DNA of 36,212 bases, taken from NCBI GenBank assembly GCA_913064725.1, contig CAJYAI010000024.1:1-36212 (forward strand). Direction: 5' to 3'. Positions 25,442 through 34,079 of this stretch are shown one piece after another (position 1 is the first letter of the stretch; the number at the start of each line of letters is the position of its first letter). Source of the stretch: an uncultured Alteromonadaceae bacterium (GTDB lineage Bacteria; Pseudomonadota; Gammaproteobacteria; Pseudomonadales; Halieaceae). The position numbers and the translations under genes are program-made. The notes below the pieces were generated by a model. The model saw nothing but the letters and a program-made list of their open reading frames with translations. It was not told the origin of the DNA and made no database searches.

Positions 25442-26416
25442 CTAGCCGATGGCCAGCGCTTTTTGGAATGTGGATCCGTCAACATTGCCTCCGGATGCAA
25501 TGACTAGAAGCTCATCAGCATCAGGAAGGTGGGCGCCAAAAAGGGCGGCGGCGAGTGCAACAGCACCGCCGGGCTCCGTTACCAACTTGAGGGTGTCAAA
25601 TGCAAGCTTCATCGCGTGCAGTACCTGCTGATCAGAGACGGCGAAACCCGCACCCGCCAGTCGCTTGAGAATCGGAAATGTCAGCTCCCCTGGGGTGGGT
25701 GTCACGATAGCATCGCAGATGGAGCCCTGCTCAGATGCGTTGCGCACCCTGTAACCGAGACGAAGCGAGCGTAATGTGTCATCGAACCCTTCTGGTTCTA
25801 CAGTGTGTACGGATAGTCCTGGGTGCGTCGCGGCCAAGGCTGTGGCAATACCCGCACTCAACCCGCCGCCACCGCAGCAGCACAGAACAGCGCTTGCAGA
25901 TACGTCATGCTCGGTTATCTGGTGCGCGAGCTCGATTCCAACAGTCCCCTGGCCTGCAATAACCATCGAATCATCGTAGGGCTTTATCAGCGACAGTCTG
26001 CGTTCGGTCGCCACAGTTGAGCCAATCGTCTCGCGGCTTTCTTTGCCGCGGTGGTAGCGGATCACTTCGGCACCGAGAGCCTGTGTATTGGCTACTTTGT
26101 TCGACGGGGCATCATGTGGCATAACAATGGTGGCCGACGTTCCGAAAAGACGTGCGGCGAGGGCGACTCCTTGAGCGTGATTGCCAGATGAGTAGGCGAG
26201 AACCCCTCGCTCTCTGGCGTCGGCCGTGAGAGCGCTAATGGCACTGCACGCCCCTCGGAACTTAAAGCTACCGGTGACTTGCAATGGCTCTGCTTTGATC
26301 CAAAGTTTGCGCCCAGCAATCTCGTCAAGCCGCGGCGAATTCAGCAGTGGTGTCTTGACAATCAAATGCTTGATTCGCTGATGCGCAGCCTCAATATCCG
26401 AAAAATTTACTGTCAT
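25442..26416 (-). CDS. Threonine/serine dehydratase (PLP fold type II)
   Basis: The 324-aa protein has the PLP lysine in GSFKFRGA (about residue 52), the substrate loop SSGNHAQGVA, the glycine-rich phosphate-binding CCGGGGLSAG and the C-terminal ASGGNVDG. The length fits catabolic threonine dehydratase or serine racemase, without the C-terminal ACT regulatory domain of biosynthetic IlvA. It would deaminate threonine to 2-oxobutyrate (a propionyl-CoA precursor) or serine to pyruvate. It is upstream of pcs on the same strand with a 207-bp gap, and its start is only 28 bp from the divergent gene at 26445. Which amino acid is the substrate cannot be told from the sequence. Confidence 0.9.
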   Translation of the reverse strand: MTVNFSDIEAAHQRIKHLIVKTPLLNSPRLDEIAGRKLWIKAEPLQVTGSFKFRGACSAISALTADARERGVLAYSSGNHAQGVALAARLFGTSATIVMPHDAPSNKVANTQALGAEVIRYHRGKESRETIGSTVATERRLSLIKPYDDSMVIAGQGTVGIELAHQITEHDVSASAVLCCCGGGGLSAGIATALAATHPGLSVHTVEPEGFDDTLRSLRLGYRVRNASEQGSICDAIVTPTPGELTFPILKRLAGAGFAVSDQQVLHAMKLAFDTLKLVTEPGGAVALAAALFGAHLPDADELLVIASGGNVDGSTFQKALAIG

Positions 26417-26444
26417 AATAGGGTCTTAAATTGATCCGGACGAC

Positions 26445-26903
26445 ATGATATGCCGAACTAACACTATTACACAGTGTGGGGCACGTTCAGTGTTGGATTA
26501 TGTACAACACGACGGGGGGCGGCAGGAGGCCGGTTTTCGTGGTCGCTCAGATTGCGTCGTGCGCGCTATTTGTTTGGTCACAGGCGACGTCTATGCGGAT
26601 GTGCGCCGTGATTTGTCCTATCTGCAGAAAAAGATGACCGGAGGCTTGTATCCGTCCATTGCCGACGGCGTGATGACGCCAGTTCATTATCTCTATCTCA
26701 CCGGCAAGGGCTGGCGACTCGAGCTGACCAAAAACACCTATCTGCCTGATATTCCTCGTGATGGACGTTTTATTGCGGTCATACCGCGGCATGTGATGGC
26801 CGTTTGCAACGGCACGGTCTGGGATGCTTGGGATTCTCGCTTCAGCCGGAAAACAAAAAGTGGATACCCTCGGCTCTTAGGCTACTACTGCCCGCCAACC
26901 TAA
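26445..26903 (+). CDS. Small protein with possible papain-like Cys/His residues, unknown function
   Basis: The 152-aa frame contains SDCVVRAICLVTG near residue 35 and GRFIAVIPRHVMAVCNGTVW followed by DAWDSR near 105-130. This is the spacing of a Cys...His...Asp arrangement seen in small papain-like or C39-like proteins of phages and bacteria. That resemblance is from memory and tentative. There is no signal peptide. The annotated ATG is only 28 bp from the divergent dehydratase ATG and has a weak ribosome-binding site; an in-frame GTG at 26490, preceded by TGGGGCACG, is a plausible true start. Confidence 0.6.
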   Translation: MICRTNTITQCGARSVLDYVQHDGGRQEAGFRGRSDCVVRAICLVTGDVYADVRRDLSYLQKKMTGGLYPSIADGVMTPVHYLYLTGKGWRLELTKNTYLPDIPRDGRFIAVIPRHVMAVCNGTVWDAWDSRFSRKTKSGYPRLLGYYCPPT

Positions 26904-26929
26904 GTGAATATTCATGGGAGGTTGCGGGA

Positions 26930-27376
26930 CTACGCCTCTATCCAACGAATGATATAGTCCTGCAGATCCGATTCCCGCACATCAGTCTCGGAAACAACGC
27001 GCCCGCGAATACTCGTTGGATCTTTAAAGACAGAGGACGGGTGACCACTAATCAAGGGATGCCACTCTGGCAAATCTTTAGACTCAGAGCGTAGTCGATA
27101 AGCACACGTATTTGGCAACCATTTCATTTCTCGGTCCGTCATCGAAGCTACATCCATGCAGTCGGGTACTGTGCTAAAACGATTTTCATAGTCGCCGCAA
27201 CGACCACTTTTGTTATTGAGCAGACGACAGGAGACGCGCGTATAGAACACCTCGTCTGTCTCGTCGTCTTGTAATTTGTGCAGACAACATTTGCCGCAGC
27301 CGTCACACAAAAGCTCCCATTCGTCACGGCTCAGTTGATCAAGCGGTGTCGAATTCCAGTAGTTAGGCGTATGCAT
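26930..27376 (-). CDS. ycgN: YcgN family cysteine-cluster protein (UPF0260)
   Basis: The 148-aa product matches the YcgN/UPF0260 family: YWNSTPLDQLSRDEWELLCD with the cluster CDGCGKCC, then VSCRLLN, RCGDYENR, VPDCM, LPNTCAYR, and PLISGHP. The cysteines suggest metal or iron-sulfur binding, as in the related zinc- or iron-chelating YkgJ-like family; the function is not established. It lies 6 bp downstream of the dehydrogenase-GFA fusion and is probably co-transcribed with it. A perfect palindrome TGAATATTCA (26905-26914) sits between its 3' end and the convergent gene. Confidence 0.93.
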   Translation of the reverse strand: MHTPNYWNSTPLDQLSRDEWELLCDGCGKCCLHKLQDDETDEVFYTRVSCRLLNNKSGRCGDYENRFSTVPDCMDVASMTDREMKWLPNTCAYRLRSESKDLPEWHPLISGHPSSVFKDPTSIRGRVVSETDVRESDLQDYIIRWIEA

Positions 27377-27382
27377 TGCGCT

Positions 27383-28681
27383 CTATTCTTCCTTTGACAA
27401 ATGTGCCAGCGCACCAGAATTTTTTTCCCAGTTTCGTCCATCAAATGGCTTGTCGTAAATGACCTCTACGGTATCCATGACTAAGCAGCGAGCATTGACG
27501 CTAACACCGTCGGGATTGGATCTCGGTATATAAAACGACTTAATACCGCAGTGGCTACAAAAGTAGTGTTTTGCTAAGTGGCTACCATAGGTATAAAGCG
27601 ACAGCGCATCTTCACCTTCTACAATCCGGAAACGACCTTTAGGGACGAGCAGATGCTGATAGTGGGTGATGTCGCAGATGGAGCAATTGCAAGTGTGCGT
27701 ATCAAGAACCGCCGGTGCCTCGACAGTCCATTGCACGGTGCCGCAGTGACAAGATCCCCGGTGGCTGACACGCTCTGCTGTCACCGCGGTCTGAATTTTT
27801 TCACCGCGGAGCCGAATTTGCTCAATCAGACCAGATGTATCCCACCGACCACCGCCATTTGCTTGCACATTGGCGTAATGATTATCGACCATTGCGGCTA
27901 TTGGTAGATGAAGCCCTAACTCTTGGGCGACATCCAGTGCGAACCCGAGATCTTTGCGCATCCAATCTACGGCGAAGCCAAAATCGTAGTCTCGTGCCGC
28001 TATGCTCGTGGCTCGATTAGTCATTTGCCATGATTGTGCTGCGCCGCCCTGAATGGCACTTGTGACCTGAGCAATATCGAGTCCGGCACATTCGGCAAAA
28101 TGAAAGGCCTCTGAGAGTCCGCCCAAGACACCCGCTATGCATAATTGATTGACCATTTTGGTTACTTGACCGGTGCCAACGGGACCCATGAGCTGGGTGT
28201 GTTTGGCGTAGGTACTGATAATAGGCTTCACGGTGTTGAACGTCTTTTCATCGCCACCCAGCATGATCGTAAGTACGCCATTCTCGGCACCGGCTTGTCC
28301 GCCCGAAACAGGCGCATCCATGAAACTGATTCCAAGGTCCTCGCAGGCGTTGCTAATATCTTCGGCGAGCGCTCTGGATGTAGTAGTGTGGTCTACCAGT
28401 ATGGCGCCGGGAGTCATGGTGGATAAAACGCCTTCAGGTCCCGTTGTTACGGCGCGAACATCGCTATCATTGCCCACGCAAAGAAAAACGATATCTGCGT
28501 CGACGGCAGCTTCTGAGGGCGTGGGGGCCGACAAGCCATCGTATTGGGCAGTCCATGCGAAGGCTTTGTTTTCGGAGCGGTTGTAAACACAGACTTCGAG
28601 GCCGCTTTTCTTGAGGTGACCGGCCATGGGGTAACCCATTGCACCGAGGCCTATGAAGGCAACCTTATTGATCTGCAACAT
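27383..28681 (-). CDS. Fusion of a 3-hydroxyisobutyrate-type dehydrogenase and a GFA (CENP-V/GFA) domain
   Basis: Residues 1 to about 292 are a complete beta-hydroxyacid dehydrogenase: NAD(P) loop GLGAMG (11-16), substrate motif DAPVSGGQAGAENG (122-135), and catalytic Lys175 in GQVTKMVNQ. Residues of about 305-425 are a GFA domain with zinc-type cysteines at 311/313 (CHCG), 331/333/336 (CNCSIC) and 375/378 (CSHCG). The two halves are joined in frame by a short linker. The first half oxidises a 3-hydroxy acid to the semialdehyde or does the reverse. The GFA family includes proposed glutathione-dependent formaldehyde-activating enzymes, but its chemistry is poorly settled. The start follows AGGACATGCGTC. 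The gene is divergent from ggt (53 bp) and upstream of ycgN. Substrate unknown. Confidence 0.9.
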   Translation of the reverse strand: MLQINKVAFIGLGAMGYPMAGHLKKSGLEVCVYNRSENKAFAWTAQYDGLSAPTPSEAAVDADIVFLCVGNDSDVRAVTTGPEGVLSTMTPGAILVDHTTTSRALAEDISNACEDLGISFMDAPVSGGQAGAENGVLTIMLGGDEKTFNTVKPIISTYAKHTQLMGPVGTGQVTKMVNQLCIAGVLGGLSEAFHFAECAGLDIAQVTSAIQGGAAQSWQMTNRATSIAARDYDFGFAVDWMRKDLGFALDVAQELGLHLPIAAMVDNHYANVQANGGGRWDTSGLIEQIRLRGEKIQTAVTAERVSHRGSCHCGTVQWTVEAPAVLDTHTCNCSICDITHYQHLLVPKGRFRIVEGEDALSLYTYGSHLAKHYFCSHCGIKSFYIPRSNPDGVSVNARCLVMDTVEVIYDKPFDGRNWEKNSGALAHLSKEE

Positions 28682-28734
28682 GACGCATGTCCTACTGTAC
28701 TGGGTTTGACGGAATGACTTAGGGAGAGTTCACC

Positions 28735-30516
28735 ATGAAAAATACAATAACGCGATGCCTGGTAGGGGCGTTGATAGCTTCTTTTGTGGGCGTGGTTGGG
28801 GCGCAGGAGCTGGGACCAGGTGCTCGACCCATTGGCGCTGACTGGTCGCGCAGTCCCGTAATGGCCGCAAACGGTATGGCTGCTACAGCACAGCCGCTGG
28901 CCTCAACCATCGCCGTAGACGTATTGCAAGCAGGTGGCTCCGCTGTGGATGCCGCGATTGCTGCGAATGCTGCATTGGGTTTAATGGAGCCGACCGGCAA
29001 CGGTATTGGGGGGGACTTGTTTGCCATCGTTTGGGATCCACAAACCAGCCAGTTGCACGGTTACAACGGTTCGGGCCGATCGCCAGCAGGTCGCTCGCTC
29101 GAGACGTTACGCGCTGCCATCGCCAGCATGAAGGCAGAGGGTGCTATTCCGATGGATTATGTGGGTATTCCCTCACATGGCTCATTGTCGGTGACCGTGC
29201 CCGGGGCTGTGGATGGCTGGTTTGCGCTCCACGAGCGATGGGGCAGCTTGCCCATGGCAGAGGTACTTTCTGCACCTATTCAGTATGCGCGCGAGGGTTT
29301 TCCGGTGAGCCCGGTCATTGCCGCAAGCTTCGAAAGCAACCGCAAGCGGTTCCAAGCAGTATCGGGGATGATTGACGAGTTCGACAATGCTGAAAAAACC
29401 TATTTCCCTGGTAATACTGCCCCGCAAGCAGGCGAGCTGTTTCGCAATCCAGACTTGGGGAATACCCTCGCTGCGATTGCACAAGGGGGGCGCTCTGCAT
29501 TTTACGAGGGTGACATAGCGCAGGCGATGTCGGCTTACTTTAAGTCGATTGGAGCCGATCTGACTCTGTCTGATTTATCTGCACATGAGGGTGAGTGGGT
29601 AGAGCCCAGAGGTGTAAATTATCACGGTTACACCCTCTACGAACTCCCACCTAATGGTCAGGGCTTCGCCGCGCTAATGATGCTGAATATCCTAAAGCAG
29701 ACAGATGTGCGGCAATTTGAGCGAGGTTCGCCTGAGCTTTTCCATTACATGGTTGAGGCGAAGCGACTTGCATTTGAGGCGATGGCTGGAACGTTCGCAG
29801 ATCCGGATTTTGCCGATATTCCGCTCGATGCGCTGCTCAGTGACGGCTTCGCAAAGCGCCAATTTGCACGCATACGAAAGGATGCTGTGATTGAGCCAAA
29901 ATTTTTGGCAGTACCACTGGAGGGAGAGGGTGATACGACTTATCTGACGGTGGTAGATAAGAGTGGATTGATGGTATCTCTTATTCAGTCTAATTATCGT
30001 GGGATGGGAAGCGGGCTGGTTCCCAAAGGGCTTGGCTTCATGCTCCAAGATCGAGGTGAACTATTTTCACTTGAGGACGGGCACCCGAATGTCTATGCAC
30101 CGGGTAAGAGGCCCTTTCATACCATCATTCCAGCCTTTTTACTGAAGGACGACGAACCGTTTATGAGTTTTGGTCTGATGGGCGGCGGCATGCAGCCACA
30201 GGGTCACGTACAGATTTTGGTCAATATCGCTGACTTTGGCATGAATCTGCAAGAGGCGGGCGATGCGGCACGTTTTCTTCACGATGGTGGGTCTAGCCCA
30301 GACGAGGGAATAGCATCTGATTACGGTACATTATTCGTTGAGCCGGGCGTGCCATTGTCAACAGTTGAAGCTTTGCGCGCCCGCGGGCATGTGGTGCAGG
30401 TCAATGATCAAGCCGGTATGTTTGGCGGCTACCAAGCCATAAGCCGGGATCCAAAAACCGGAGTCTTAACGGGTGCGACAGAAATGCGTAAAGACGGCAC
30501 AGTGGTCGGTTACTGA
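28735..30516 (+). CDS. ggt: Gamma-glutamyltransferase family protein (YwrD-like), exported
   Basis: The 593-aa precursor has a signal peptide (about residues 1-23, ending VGA) and the Ntn-hydrolase pattern of Ggt: MAATAQPLAS, GGSAVDAAIAANAALGLMEP and GIGGDLFAI in the large subunit. The autocleavage site is GEGDTTYLTVVD, with the nucleophile expected to be Thr401. The usual TTH is TTY here, and SGLVPKGLGFMLQDRG resembles the YwrD branch more than classical Ggt. It would cleave itself in the periplasm and hydrolyse gamma-glutamyl bonds such as those in glutathione; an acylase role is possible. The start has a good GGGAGAG site. Its stop lies 3 bp before the SDR gene. Confidence 0.9.
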   Translation: MKNTITRCLVGALIASFVGVVGAQELGPGARPIGADWSRSPVMAANGMAATAQPLASTIAVDVLQAGGSAVDAAIAANAALGLMEPTGNGIGGDLFAIVWDPQTSQLHGYNGSGRSPAGRSLETLRAAIASMKAEGAIPMDYVGIPSHGSLSVTVPGAVDGWFALHERWGSLPMAEVLSAPIQYAREGFPVSPVIAASFESNRKRFQAVSGMIDEFDNAEKTYFPGNTAPQAGELFRNPDLGNTLAAIAQGGRSAFYEGDIAQAMSAYFKSIGADLTLSDLSAHEGEWVEPRGVNYHGYTLYELPPNGQGFAALMMLNILKQTDVRQFERGSPELFHYMVEAKRLAFEAMAGTFADPDFADIPLDALLSDGFAKRQFARIRKDAVIEPKFLAVPLEGEGDTTYLTVVDKSGLMVSLIQSNYRGMGSGLVPKGLGFMLQDRGELFSLEDGHPNVYAPGKRPFHTIIPAFLLKDDEPFMSFGLMGGGMQPQGHVQILVNIADFGMNLQEAGDAARFLHDGGSSPDEGIASDYGTLFVEPGVPLSTVEALRARGHVVQVNDQAGMFGGYQAISRDPKTGVLTGATEMRKDGTVVGY

Positions 30517-30519
30517 GAA

Positions 30520-31287
30520 ATGGTGACGGGTATGGCGTCGACACAAGAAGAGAGAGCCAATGAGGCTGTTACTGCACACAGGTCGATTGCTGTCGTAGTG
30601 GGTGGTAGTGGTGCCATAGCCAAGGCGCTTGTCCACAAGTGGTCGCAAGATCCCGACCTGACCGTCGTGAGTTTGAGTCGAACGAGCAGTGGGTTTTCAA
30701 AAGTACAGTCCGTTATCACCGACTACAGTGATGAGTCGTTAGCGAGCGCGGCTAGACACGTTGCTGCCATAGGCCTGCCGCTTTCACGGCTCGTTATTTG
30801 TAATGGCATACTATCTGACGACGCTATTCGTCCGGAACGTAAGGTGAGTGATCTGGATGTCGCTGCATTTGATACCGTTATGTCGGTGAATACGCTGCTA
30901 CCGATGCGAGTTTTGGGCGCCTTTTGGAGGGTGATTCGTGACGCTGAAGATCCACGGATAGCGGTGCTGTCGGCTCGTGTGGGTAGTTTAGAGGACAATA
31001 AACTGGGCGGATGGTACAGCTACCGGGCCAGCAAAGCGGCGCTAAATATGATGCTTAAGTGCGCTGCAATAGAGGCTAGGCGGGTGAATAGCAGAGCAAA
31101 AATTATTGCTTATCACCCCGGTACCGTCGACTCTGCTTTATCACGCCCGTTCCAGCGATCGGTGCCGGATGGAAAACTATTCTCCCCAGATTACACCGCT
31201 GCGCAATTGATCGACATTTTAGATTCGGTTGTGGCAGACGGCGACCTATCCTATCTAGACTGGGCCGGTCAGCCGATACCTTGGTAA
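30520..31287 (+). CDS. Short-chain dehydrogenase/reductase (CsgA/C-factor-like)
   Basis: The 255-aa protein has a variant nucleotide loop VVGGSGAIAKAL, the CNGIL segment in the place of NNAG, and the catalytic pair in GWYSYRASKAALNMM (Tyr-x3-Lys). It ends with an SDR-typical C-terminus (YHPGTVDSALSRPF). The pattern is closest to the C-factor-like SDR group. It follows ggt by 3 bp and is probably co-transcribed. The start is uncertain: an in-frame ATG at 30532 is also possible. The substrate is unknown. Confidence 0.85.
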   Translation: MVTGMASTQEERANEAVTAHRSIAVVVGGSGAIAKALVHKWSQDPDLTVVSLSRTSSGFSKVQSVITDYSDESLASAARHVAAIGLPLSRLVICNGILSDDAIRPERKVSDLDVAAFDTVMSVNTLLPMRVLGAFWRVIRDAEDPRIAVLSARVGSLEDNKLGGWYSYRASKAALNMMLKCAAIEARRVNSRAKIIAYHPGTVDSALSRPFQRSVPDGKLFSPDYTAAQLIDILDSVVADGDLSYLDWAGQPIPW

Positions 31288-31334
31288 ACCCCGTGATGTG
31301 TCTGCAGTACCCGTAATGTTAGTTGCGAATAAGA

Positions 31335-32018
31335 CTAGTTGAGAAATTCGGCTCTAGACGCAGGGTTTGACTTAAACACCCCGCCCAAGGACGTTGTTCG
31401 CGTTGTTGAGTTCCCGTCTTTCACCCCTCGTGCCTTCACGCAATAGTGGGTTGCGGTCATGGTGACTGCCACATCGTCAGTACCGAGCAAGGTTTGCAGT
31501 GCAACCAGCACTTGCTGGGTCAGACGTTCCTGTACTTGCGGACGTTGGGCGAAGAAGCTTACCAATCGATTTATTTTGGATAGTCCAATGACTTTTTCAT
31601 TAGGTATGTAGGCAACCCTGGCAAACCCATCGATCGTGACGAAATGGTGTTCGCAGGTGCTGGTGAGATCGATCTGGTCGACACAAACCATTTCTTCTAC
31701 ACCCATTTTGTTATCGATGACTGTTATTTTGGGGAATCGGCTGTAATCGAGACCCGAAAAAATCTCATCGACATACATTTTTGCGATGCGGTGCGGAGTC
31801 TCCTCCAAACTGTCATCGCTCAAGTCAAGCCCTAAGGTTTCCATGACGGTCGTGAAGGCGTCGCGAATACGATCGTAGCGTTGATCGCGATTTAGGTGAT
31901 TGGCGATCATTGGTGTTTCCAGACCTTTGACCAATAATGCGCGCCTCACAGCCATCGCCTCATCTGATATCGCACTGGGAAGCGCGGTCGTTTTTGCAGA
32001 GTGTTGAACTTGATGCAT
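31335..32018 (-). CDS. folE: GTP cyclohydrolase I
   Basis: The 227-aa protein is very close to E. coli Fol[33 protein letters not shown] (zinc ligands Cys and His), [20 protein letters not shown] and HYCVKARGV (third zinc ligand Cys). It converts GTP to 7,8-dihydroneopterin triphosphate, the first step of folate and tetrahydrobiopterin synthesis. The start has AAGGA about 10 nt upstream. It is monocistronic, divergent from the SYLF gene. Confidence 0.97.
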   Translation of the reverse strand: MHQVQHSAKTTALPSAISDEAMAVRRALLVKGLETPMIANHLNRDQRYDRIRDAFTTVMETLGLDLSDDSLEETPHRIAKMYVDEIFSGLDYSRFPKITVIDNKMGVEEMVCVDQIDLTSTCEHHFVTIDGFARVAYIPNEKVIGLSKINRLVSFFAQRPQVQERLTQQVLVALQTLLGTDDVAVTMTATHYCVKARGVKDGNSTTRTTSLGGVFKSNPASRAEFLN

Positions 32019-32156
32019 GAGACGCTGTCCTTCAATAAGGTGTAAACTTATTACGCTGTTACCGCAGTCGTGGATGCCGCTGTCGGTGGGTGATTGATAA
32101 AAATAGGCCTGATGTAGCGGTTTTGTATAACTATTTGTTTGAGAGGTGGGTAAATA

Positions 32157-32723
32157 ATGTTTGGCCGATTATATTGGATGTTGATCCTGGCGATTTTTGT
32201 GTCAAGTCCCGTTTTCGCAGACCGTAATGATCTTGCACTTCAGGAGTTTCGTGCAGCAGGTGCTGGATCCTACATCGACGCGTCTTATGGCTATGCGGTT
32301 TTTCCTAGTATCGGCAAGGTCGGTCTGATCATCGGCGGCGCGACGGGTAAGGGGCAGGTTTACCAAGAAGGTAAAGCTGTTGGTAGCGCGACAATGACTC
32401 AGGTGAGTCTCGGTTTCCAGTTTGGCGGGCAAGTTTACAAGCAAATCATCTTCTTTGAAGACGTACGTGCCATGCGCGAGTTTACGTCTGGTAATTTTGA
32501 ATTTGGTGGCCAAATCGCTGCGGTTGCATTGAACTCAGGCGTGAGTGCGGAAGTGAGTACTGGCGGGGGTGGCCGAACGTCGGTTACCGCGGCCAACGGT
32601 GATATCACCGAAGTGGATAGCAGAGGTTTCGTGGACGGCATGGCGGTATTTACGCTATCGCAGGGTGGTTTTATGGTAGAAGTTTCCCTGGGCGGGCAGC
32701 GCTTCAGCTACGAACCGCTCTGA
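32157..32723 (+). CDS. Secreted SYLF-domain (YSC84-like) protein
   Basis: The 188-aa protein has a signal peptide ([21 protein letters not shown], cleavage likely after VFA) followed by a SYLF domain: [56 protein letters not shown], and a C-terminal [14 protein letters not shown]. The domain binds phosphoinositides in eukaryotes; in bacteria it is a periplasmic or outer-membrane protein of unclear function. The start follows GAGAGGTGGG at good spacing. It overlaps the convergent oxidoreductase by 16 bp. Confidence 0.88.
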   Translation: MFGRLYWMLILAIFVSSPVFADRNDLALQEFRAAGAGSYIDASYGYAVFPSIGKVGLIIGGATGKGQVYQEGKAVGSATMTQVSLGFQFGGQVYKQIIFFEDVRAMREFTSGNFEFGGQIAAVALNSGVSAEVSTGGGGRTSVTAANGDITEVDSRGFVDGMAVFTLSQGGFMVEVSLGGQRFSYEPL

Positions 32724-33940
32724 CCCCCTGCTGGCTCCTCTTCGAATGTGATGTCGACGGTTGCAAGCCGAGCAACCAGGTGATCGCCTAGGGCAGATGC
32801 CGGTGTCCAAATACCCCCTTCGACTGCGAGATCATCGAAGGCCAGACTGAGCCCCGCTTCGGCCAGCATTCGTGACGTCGCTCCGTAGCCGGGGTCGCGT
32901 TTCCCCCGAACCACGATTCGTACGTCTTTTGTCAACTCAGTAGGGTGGTGCGCGTGCACGAAGAATTCGAAAAAACCCGTCTCGCGTTCGTGCAACGATG
33001 GGCCTTCTCCCGGTTGCGGGAGTCGCTTCGCGATGAATCTGCGCAACGGGCCGATCGCGAGTGCTGTCATGCCCGCGATCATGCCGGCCGAGAGTAAGAG
33101 CGCGGCCCGACGGCTTGGCATCAGTTGCGACTCGTTGTAAGAAAAGTCGGCACCATACAGCAGGCTGGCTAACGCATTTGAGCGCCTGACAACTTTTGAG
33201 TTAATTGCTGCCATTACAAAAGGACCGGTCCAACTGCCAAAGTTATCGTCCCAGCGCGCACTACGCTGGTCTGCACCGTCGCCGCCTGGATCTAGCTCAG
33301 GCGGATAGAGGGCGTAAGGATCATTTAGGGTTTTTCTTGCAACCGGATCTTCGACCGCTTGTTCAACTGCCAGCAACATACTCGCCACGGTGCCGCCACT
33401 CACCCCACCCTTGGATTCGCCCATTCGTCCGCTGACGTTTTGGGCATAAACGCCATGCTTTTCCATCATTGTCTTCTGCGCGACAAATACGCCGATGTCG
33501 GATGGAATACTGTCGAAACCACAACAATGAACTAGCCGCGCGCCTGACTCTTCTGCCATCGGACTGACGCGATCGAAAACCGATGCCATCCACTGAGGCT
33601 CACCCGTCAAGTCGCAGTAGTGAGTGCCTTCCATGGCACAGGCTTCGAGTAATGTTGTTCCATAGCGTGCGTACGGCCCAACTGTGCTAATGACAACGCG
33701 CGTGGATGCGGCAAGACGTGTCATTTCATCGGTATTGTCGCTATCCGCAACGAGTATCGGAAGATTGGGTGCCGACAAACCCTGCTTAATTTCGTCGAGT
33801 TTAGACTTGGAGCGCCCGGCGATCGCCCAGTTGATTTTATCGCCATAAGCCTCATGAAGGTAAGCTGCGACAAGAGCTCCGGTAAAACCCGTAGCACCGT
33901 AGACGACAATGTCAAAATCGCGCTGTGTATTCGTTTCCAT
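32708..33940 (-). CDS. Saccharopine-dehydrogenase-like / trans-acting enoyl reductase family protein
   Basis: The 410-aa product starts with an NAD(P)-binding region DIVVYGATGFTGALVAAYL and continues with WAIAGRSKSKL, VISTVGPYARYGTTLLEACA, YCDLTGEPQW and CCGFDSIPSD. This is the pattern of the saccharopine dehydrogenase-like oxidoreductase group that includes mycobacterial trans-acting enoyl reductase. A hydrophobic segment near residue 285-300 may contact the membrane. I chose the ATG at 33940 because GGGAGG lies 6 nt before it; an ATG nine codons upstream lacks a ribosome-binding site. The substrate is unknown; lipid or polyketide reduction is possible. Confidence 0.85.
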   Translation of the reverse strand: METNTQRDFDIVVYGATGFTGALVAAYLHEAYGDKINWAIAGRSKSKLDEIKQGLSAPNLPILVADSDNTDEMTRLAASTRVVISTVGPYARYGTTLLEACAMEGTHYCDLTGEPQWMASVFDRVSPMAEESGARLVHCCGFDSIPSDIGVFVAQKTMMEKHGVYAQNVSGRMGESKGGVSGGTVASMLLAVEQAVEDPVARKTLNDPYALYPPELDPGGDGADQRSARWDDNFGSWTGPFVMAAINSKVVRRSNALASLLYGADFSYNESQLMPSRRAALLLSAGMIAGMTALAIGPLRRFIAKRLPQPGEGPSLHERETGFFEFFVHAHHPTELTKDVRIVVRGKRDPGYGATSRMLAEAGLSLAFDDLAVEGGIWTPASALGDHLVARLATVDITFEEEPAGGQSGS

Positions 33941-34079
33941 AAACGCCTCCCAGAAGCTCATGTGCAAGTAAAAAAGAGAGTCTAGCAGGGTGACTAAAAA
34001 TGCTCCCTTAAAATCGTCTCTGACTTAAGCGCTGTGTTATCCTTTCGCGACTCAAAAATGCTGGTACAACGGGGGCGTA

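Noticed and set aside
28145-28586. Plus-strand ORFs of 93 and 117 codons opposite the dehydrogenase-GFA gene
   Set aside because: Both are antisense to well-supported dehydrogenase motifs and have no credible ribosome-binding site or family.
29692-30048. Minus-strand 118-aa ORF inside ggt
   Set aside because: It overlaps the Ggt cleavage-site region, which is clearly coding on the plus strand.
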